10,995 nt of DNA. Origin: Rhodanobacteraceae bacterium UBA703. GTDB lineage: Bacteria > Pseudomonadota > Gammaproteobacteria > Xanthomonadales > Rhodanobacteraceae. The translations under genes and the position numbers were made by a program. This document shows positions 6,759 to 10,995 of the stretch, piece by piece. The DNA lies in contig DBMH01000242.1 in NCBI GenBank assembly GCA_002297645.1, positions 1 through 10,995 on the forward strand, in the 5' to 3' direction. A model generated the notes under the pieces. That model was not told where the DNA came from, searched no databases, and worked only from the letters and a program-made list of their open reading frames with translations. The stretch's first letter is position 1; the number at the start of each line of letters is the position of its first letter.

Positions 6759-9384
6759 CCAGTCGCTGTGCGATCCACTCCGGCAATTGGGCCAGAGCGG
6801 CGTCGAGCGCCGGCGAATCCACGCCGCCGCCCTGCGCCATGTCGGGGCGTCCGCCGCCCTTGCCGCCGATCTGCGCGGCGACGTGGGCAACGACCTCGCC
6901 GGCCTTGACCTTGCCGAGGGCGGCGCCGTGCACGCCACCGACGAGCGACACCTTGCCGTCGGCGCCGGCGGCGAGCAGCACCACGCAGTCGGCGAGCTTC
7001 TGCTTCAGCGTGTCGATCCCGTCGCGCAGCGCCTTGGCATCGAGGCCGTCGACACGCGCGGCGACGATGCGGATGTCGCCGACCGCGTGCGCCGTCGCGG
7101 CCAAGTCCTGCGTCGCGGAACTGGCGGCCTTCGCCTTCAGCGATTCGAGTTCGCGCTCGAGTTTCTTCTGGCGATCGAACAGCTGGCGCAGCTTGTCGAC
7201 GACATCGGCACCGCTGGTCGACAACAGCGCGCCGATCTCGTCGAGGCGCGCTTCCTCCTCGGCGACGAATGCGATCGCGCCCGCACCGGTGACCGCCTCG
7301 ATGCGGCGCACGCCGGCGGCGACGCCGCTTTCCGAGACGATCTTGAACAGGCCGATGTCGCCGGTGCGGCCGACGTGCGTGCCGCCGCAGAGCTCGGTCG
7401 AGAACTCGCCCATCTTCAGCACGCGCACCTCGTCGCCGTACTTCTCGCCGAACAGCGCGATCGCGCCGAAGTCGAGCGCATCCTGGTAGGCCATCTCGTG
7501 CACTTCGGCGAGCGCATTGCGCCGCACCTCAGCGTTGACCATGTCCTCGATGCGACGAAGCTCGTCCGCCGTGATCGGCTGGAAGTGCGAGAAGTCGAAA
7601 CGCAGCCGATCCGGCGCGACCAGCGAGCCCTTCTGCTGCACGTGCGTGCCGAGCATCGTACGCAGCGCCGCGTGCAGCAGGTGCGTCGCGGAATGGTTCA
7701 GCACGGTCGCCTGGCGTCGTACGGCGTCGACCTGCGCGGAAACGTCCGCTCCGACGCGCAGCGCCGCGCCCTGCCAGCGGCCGATGTGGGCGTGGAACAC
7801 ACCGCCGAGCTTGATCGTATCGGACACCTCGAAGCGGCCGTCCGCGTTCGCCAACGCACCGGTGTCGCCGACCTGACCGCCGGACTCGGCGTAGAACGGC
7901 GTGCGGTCGAGAATCAGGAATGCGGTCTGGTCGTCGTCGAGCGCATCGACCGCACGGCCGTCGCGCACGATCGCCAGCACCTTCGCCGCGTCCGTGGACA
8001 GGACGTCGTAGCCGAGGAACTGCGTCGGCGCGAGCGCGCTCGCGACTTCCGCCGGCAAGGTCGCCTTGCTGTCGAAATTGCTGGCCGAGCGCGCGCGTTC
8101 GCGCTGCTGCTCCATCGCCGCGTCGAAGCCTGCCATATCCACGCCGAGGCCGCGCTCGCGCGCGATGTCGGCGGTCAGGTCGACCGGGAAGCCATAGGTG
8201 TCGTACAGACGGAACGCGGCATCGCCTGGGATCGTGCCGGTGGACTTCGCGGCGATGTCCTCGAACACCTTCATGCCCTGCTCCAGCGTCTCGCCGAAGC
8301 GTTCCTCCTCCGCCTTCAGCGCTCGCTCGACGAGCTCGCGCTTCTCCGGCAACTCCGGATAGGCATCGCCCATCACCTCGACCAGCGCCGGCACCATGGC
8401 GTGGAAGAACGGCTGCTTTTGACCCAGCATGTAGCCGTGGCGCAAGGCGCGGCGGATGATGCGACGAAGCACGTAGCCACGGCCCTCGTTCGACGGCAGC
8501 ACGCCGTCGACGATGAGGAACGAGCACGCGCGGATGTGGTCGGCGATCACGCGCAGCGACTTGTTCTCGAGGTCGCTGGTATTGGTCAGGCGTGCGGCTT
8601 CCTTGATCAATCGCTGGAACAGGTCGATCTCGTAGTTGGAATGCACGTGCTGCAGCACGGCCGCGAGGCGTTCGAGGCCCATGCCGGTGTCGACGCACGG
8701 CGCCGGCAGTTTCGCCAGCGTGCCGTCGGCGGCGCGGTCGAACTGCATGAACACGAGGTTCCAGATCTCGATGTAGCGATCGCCGTCCTCGTCCGGCGAG
8801 CCCGGCGGTCCGCCCGGGATTTCCGGGCCATGGTCGTAGAAGATCTCCGTGCACGGACCGCAGGGACCGGTGTCGGCCATCTGCCAGAAATTGTCCGACG
8901 CGAACGGCGCGCCCTTGTTGTCGCCGATGCGCACGATGCGTTCGGCCGGCACGCCGATCTCGGTGTTCCAGATGCCGTAAGCCTCGTCGTCGGTGTGGTA
9001 GACCGTGACCCAGAGGCGCTCCTTGTCGAGCTTCAGCACGCCGGTCAGGAATTCCCACGCCCACCGGATCGCTTCGCGCTTGAAGTAGTCGCCGAACGAC
9101 CAGTTGCCCAGCATCTCGAAGAACGTGTGGTGGCGCGCGGTGTAGCCGACCGAGTCGAGGTCGTTGTGCTTGCCGCCGGCACGCAGGCAGCGCTGGACGT
9201 CGGCGGCGCGCACGAACTTCAGCTTCTCGCTGCCGAGGAACACGTTCTTGAACTGCACCATGCCGGAGTTCGTGAACAGCAACGTCGGGTCGTTCGACGG
9301 CACGAGCGAACTCGACGGCACGATGGTGTGGTCCTTCGAGCGGAAGAACTCGAGGAACGCGGAGCGGATTTCGGAGGTTTTCAT
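6748..9384 (-). CDS. alaS: Alanyl-tRNA synthetase
   Basis: 878 aa (E. coli 876). It charges tRNA-Ala with alanine in the cytosol and edits Ser/Gly mischarged tRNA. The class II catalytic domain spans about 1-240 and carries FTNSGMVQFK (37-46), RHHTFFEMLGNWSFGDYF (84-101) and DTGMGLERL (232-240). The tRNA-binding middle domain follows to about 450. The editing domain has the full zinc set: HSATH (His564, His568) and CGGTH (Cys666, His670). A coiled-coil segment lies at about 730-755, followed by the C-Ala domain with the glycine-rich GGKGGGRPDMAQGGG at 840-854. The ATG gives the usual MKTSEIRSAFLEFF start; no good ribosome binding site precedes it. The frame stays open to 9663 over recX but that stretch has no AlaRS resemblance. 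It begins 64 bp after recX with no terminator between, so readthrough from recA-recX is likely. Confidence 0.98.
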   Translation of the reverse strand: MKTSEIRSAFLEFFRSKDHTIVPSSSLVPSNDPTLLFTNSGMVQFKNVFLGSEKLKFVRAADVQRCLRAGGKHNDLDSVGYTARHHTFFEMLGNWSFGDYFKREAIRWAWEFLTGVLKLDKERLWVTVYHTDDEAYGIWNTEIGVPAERIVRIGDNKGAPFASDNFWQMADTGPCGPCTEIFYDHGPEIPGGPPGSPDEDGDRYIEIWNLVFMQFDRAADGTLAKLPAPCVDTGMGLERLAAVLQHVHSNYEIDLFQRLIKEAARLTNTSDLENKSLRVIADHIRACSFLIVDGVLPSNEGRGYVLRRIIRRALRHGYMLGQKQPFFHAMVPALVEVMGDAYPELPEKRELVERALKAEEERFGETLEQGMKVFEDIAAKSTGTIPGDAAFRLYDTYGFPVDLTADIARERGLGVDMAGFDAAMEQQRERARSASNFDSKATLPAEVASALAPTQFLGYDVLSTDAAKVLAIVRDGRAVDALDDDQTAFLILDRTPFYAESGGQVGDTGALANADGRFEVSDTIKLGGVFHAHIGRWQGAALRVGADVSAQVDAVRRQATVLNHSATHLLHAALRTMLGTHVQQKGSLVAPDRLRFDFSHFQPITADELRRIEDMVNAEVRRNALAEVHEMAYQDALDFGAIALFGEKYGDEVRVLKMGEFSTELCGGTHVGRTGDIGLFKIVSESGVAAGVRRIEAVTGAGAIAFVAEEEARLDEIGALLSTSGADVVDKLRQLFDRQKKLERELESLKAKAASSATQDLAATAHAVGDIRIVAARVDGLDAKALRDGIDTLKQKLADCVVLLAAGADGKVSLVGGVHGAALGKVKAGEVVAHVAAQIGGKGGGRPDMAQGGGVDSPALDAALAQLPEWIAQRLASH

Positions 9385-9448
9385 GGACGGATTCGGGGAC
9401 TGGAGCGAATGACGGACACGCCGAGAATGCGGTCCGGAATTCGAGTCA

Positions 9449-9940
9449 TCAATCCAACCCGAGGTCCGGATCGCCCGTTTCGGCGCGCGTGACGGCGCGT
9501 ACTGTCGCCGCATCGAAGCCGCGGCGCAAGAGAAAGGCCGCGCGTTTCGACCGCTCGGCGGCGTCCGCGGCCGGCCTCGTCCCGGCATGGCGACGCAACT
9601 GCGTGGAGGCGATCGCCTCCCAGTCCGCCTCCGTCGCCGCGATCGCTTCGCGGATCGCGGCATCGCCGAGACCGTGCGATTTCAACTCGGCCTGGATGCG
9701 CAGCGGACCGTAGCCCTGGGCCGCCCGGCGCCGGGCGAGGCTGGCGGCGAAACGGTCGTCGTCCTGGTAGTGCCGCTCCTGCAGCCGCTCGATGGCTTGT
9801 TCGGCCTCGTCGCCGGCCTGCCCGCCGGCACGCAGCTTGGTCTTCAACTCACGTGCCGAATGCTCGCGCCGGGAGAGCAGGCCGAGCGCCTGATCGTAGG
9901 CGCTGCGGCGGGGAGCCTTGTCCGGGGATCGCTTCGGCAT
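9449..9940 (-). CDS. recX: Regulatory protein RecX
   Basis: 163 aa, the usual gammaproteobacterial size. RecX binds RecA filaments, caps or destabilises them, and inhibits strand exchange and LexA-cleavage activity. The protein is three repeated helical modules: residues 16-60 (ALGLLSRREHSARELKTKL), 61-105 (with GYGPLRIQAELKSHGL at 76-91) and about 106-150 (SKRAAFLLRRGFDAATVRAV). The first two motifs are the family signatures. The N-terminus is basic (MPKRSPDKAPRR). The ribosome binding site is weak. In most relatives recX follows recA directly; here an extra gene lies between, ending 27 bp upstream. Expression probably depends on readthrough from the recA promoter, which lies outside the window. 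Confidence 0.93.
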   Translation of the reverse strand: MPKRSPDKAPRRSAYDQALGLLSRREHSARELKTKLRAGGQAGDEAEQAIERLQERHYQDDDRFAASLARRRAAQGYGPLRIQAELKSHGLGDAAIREAIAATEADWEAIASTQLRRHAGTRPAADAAERSKRAAFLLRRGFDAATVRAVTRAETGDPDLGLD

Positions 9941-9967
9941 CGCACGCCGCCACGCGGCCTCAACGGC

Positions 9968-10540
9968 TCAAGGCAGCTTCACGCGCGTGGCGATGCGAGC
10001 GGCGATCTGCTCGCGCAGGTCGTCGACCGGCTGGCCGGCCGATTTCGCGGCAGCTTCGATCGCCTCCGCTTCGAGGCCGCCGGTGCGCGACGCCTCGGCC
10101 AGTGCCCAGGTGCGGGCAGCTCGGCGACCGCTGCGGCAGTACACCACCACCGTGGTATCCGGACGAAGGATCGCCCGCGACACCGCATCCACGGCGGCCT
10201 GCGACGGCTGTCCGCCCTCGACGGGGGCATACGCGAAGGACAGTCCCGCGCGCTCGGCCGCGGCCCCGATCTGCTGCGACGACGGCTGACCGGGCTCCTC
10301 GTCGTCGGGACGCAGGTCGACGACGGCGGTCATGCCGCGTGCAGCGAATCCTTCGACCTGCTGCGGCGTGACCTGCCCCGCGATCCAGACTCCGGCGACG
10401 AGCGGCGTCAGCTTGGCCTCCTGCCCGGAGGAATCGTCGGCCGCATTCGCCGTTGCCGCGAACAACGCGATGGCCGCGAGAACGATCCGCGCCAGAACCC
10501 CGACGGCCCTCGACACCAGCTGCGATCCCGCGATGCGCAT
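9968..10540 (-). CDS. Exported rhodanese/DUF442-type phosphatase-like protein between recA and recX
   Basis: 190 aa. Residues 1-33 form a likely signal peptide (basic start, hydrophobic LARIVLAAIALFAAT, cleavage after ANA), so the mature protein of about 157 aa should be periplasmic or membrane-anchored. The rest matches the DUF442/TIGR01244 pattern: LTPLVAGVWIAGQVTPQQVE (44-63), VVDLRPDDEEPGQPSSQQI (73-91) and a catalytic-type loop YCRSGRRA (134-141). Cys135 and Arg140 are spaced C-x4-R, as in rhodanese-like sulfurtransferases, rather than C-x5-R of tyrosine phosphatases. DUF442 members are variously labelled phosphatase-like or sulfur transferase; the substrate here is unknown. The ATG shares its A with the recA TGA stop, and a strong ribosome binding site (GAGGAGG, 10545-10551) lies inside the last recA codons, so it is translated from the recA message. 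Its frame also extends upstream within recA; that part is a shadow. A role in DNA repair is not implied by sequence. Confidence 0.82.
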   Translation of the reverse strand: MRIAGSQLVSRAVGVLARIVLAAIALFAATANAADDSSGQEAKLTPLVAGVWIAGQVTPQQVEGFAARGMTAVVDLRPDDEEPGQPSSQQIGAAAERAGLSFAYAPVEGGQPSQAAVDAVSRAILRPDTTVVVYCRSGRRAARTWALAEASRTGGLEAEAIEAAAKSAGQPVDDLREQIAARIATRVKLP

Positions 10541-10995
10541 CACGCCTCCTCGACCTCGACGGCCGGCAGCGGCGAATTGCCGCTCTTGGCGAGCAGCTTC
10601 GCACGCAGCGCGACGTCGATCTGGTCCGCGATTTCCGTGTGTTCCTTCAGGTACAGGCGCACGTTGTCCTTGCCCTGGCCGATGCGATCGCCGTTGTAGC
10701 TGTACCACGCACCGGATTTCTCGACGAGGTTGTGGGCGACGCCGAGCTCGATCAGCTCGCCTTCGCGCGAGGAACCCTCGCCGTAGAGGATCTCGAACTC
10801 GGCCTGGCGGAACGGCGGCGCGACCTTGTTCTTGACGACCTTGACGCGTGTCTCCGAACCGATGACTTCCTCGCCGCGCTTGACCGAGCCGATGCGGCGG
10901 ATGTCGAGGCGTACCGACGCGTAGAACTTCAGCGCGTTGCCGCCGGTGGTCGTTTCCGGGTTGCCAAACATGACGCCGATCTTCATGCGGATCTG
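10540..10995 (-). CDS. recA: Recombinase A, C-terminal part (5' end outside window)
   Basis: 151 residues are visible. RecA forms filaments on single-stranded DNA, catalyses homologous pairing and promotes LexA self-cleavage in the SOS response. The visible part starts in DNA-binding loop L2 (QIRMKIGVMFGNPETTTGG), followed by NALKFYASVRLDIRR, GSETRVKVVKNKVAPPF, the FEILYGEG segment and the C-terminal domain (EKSGAWYSYNGDRIGQGKDN). The Walker motifs and promoter lie outside. The protein ends in EVEEA, a shorter acidic tail than in E. coli RecA, and is about eight residues shorter over this part. The last codons also carry the ribosome binding site of the next gene. Any LexA operator would be upstream and cannot be seen here. 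Confidence 0.98.
   Translation of the reverse strand, partial: QIRMKIGVMFGNPETTTGGNALKFYASVRLDIRRIGSVKRGEEVIGSETRVKVVKNKVAPPFRQAEFEILYGEGSSREGELIELGVAHNLVEKSGAWYSYNGDRIGQGKDNVRLYLKEHTEIADQIDVALRAKLLAKSGNSPLPAVEVEEA

Noticed and set aside
6787..9492. A 901-codon open frame on the plus strand opposite alaS
   Set aside because: alaS is certain from its motifs. The antisense frame is Arg/Ala/Val-rich with no recognisable domain, the usual mirror of biased codon use in GC-rich genes.
9385..9663. A 93-codon N-terminal extension of AlaRS
   Set aside because: It overlaps recX and has no AlaRS resemblance; MKTSEIRSAF is the normal beginning.
10129..10141. A classical C-x5-R tyrosine phosphatase loop in the protein after recA
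   Set aside because: The residue at Cys+6 is alanine; the arginine is at Cys+5, which fits the rhodanese/DUF442 pattern.

Overview
This is a GC-rich, gene-dense chromosomal segment of a gammaproteobacterium. The gene order and protein types fit the Xanthomonadales/Lysobacterales best; this placement is inferred from family resemblance and synteny, not from a search. Every gene I can support lies on the minus strand, so transcription runs from high to low coordinates. I see no insertion sequence, CRISPR array, phage gene or obviously foreign island.

Right part (10995 to 6022): the 3' half of recA; a small exported rhodanese/DUF442-type protein that starts on the recA stop codon; recX; alaS; csrA; and tRNA-Ser(GCU), closed by a strong intrinsic terminator at 6022-6045. 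Apart from the DUF442 gene, this is the recA-recX-alaS-csrA-tRNA-Ser order known from E. coli. The first four genes are close enough to share a transcript. csrA has a good sigma70-type promoter in the 249-bp gap after alaS, and a further promoter lies just after csrA, ahead of the tRNA.

Left part (6021 to 1): prmB (glutamine methyltransferase for ribosomal protein L3), aroC (chorismate synthase), a D-2-hydroxyacid dehydrogenase whose ATG overlaps the aroC stop, asd (aspartate-semialdehyde dehydrogenase), and the 5' part of a fimV-like gene (LysM-containing polar/pilus hub protein) that runs off the left edge. This resembles the E. coli prmB-aroC-...-pdxB-usg-truA region, with the dehydrogenase in the place of pdxB.

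Functionally the window is housekeeping: DNA repair, tRNA charging, global post-transcriptional control, translation-factor modification, and aromatic and aspartate-family amino acid synthesis. The points worth a second look are the exported rhodanese-like gene inside the recA-recX unit, a REP-like cluster of inverted repeats between prmB and aroC, perfect inverted repeats that overlap the prmB and csrA promoter regions, an inverted repeat centred on the alaS stop codon, and the dehydrogenase in the pdxB position. I found no convincing entirely new system.
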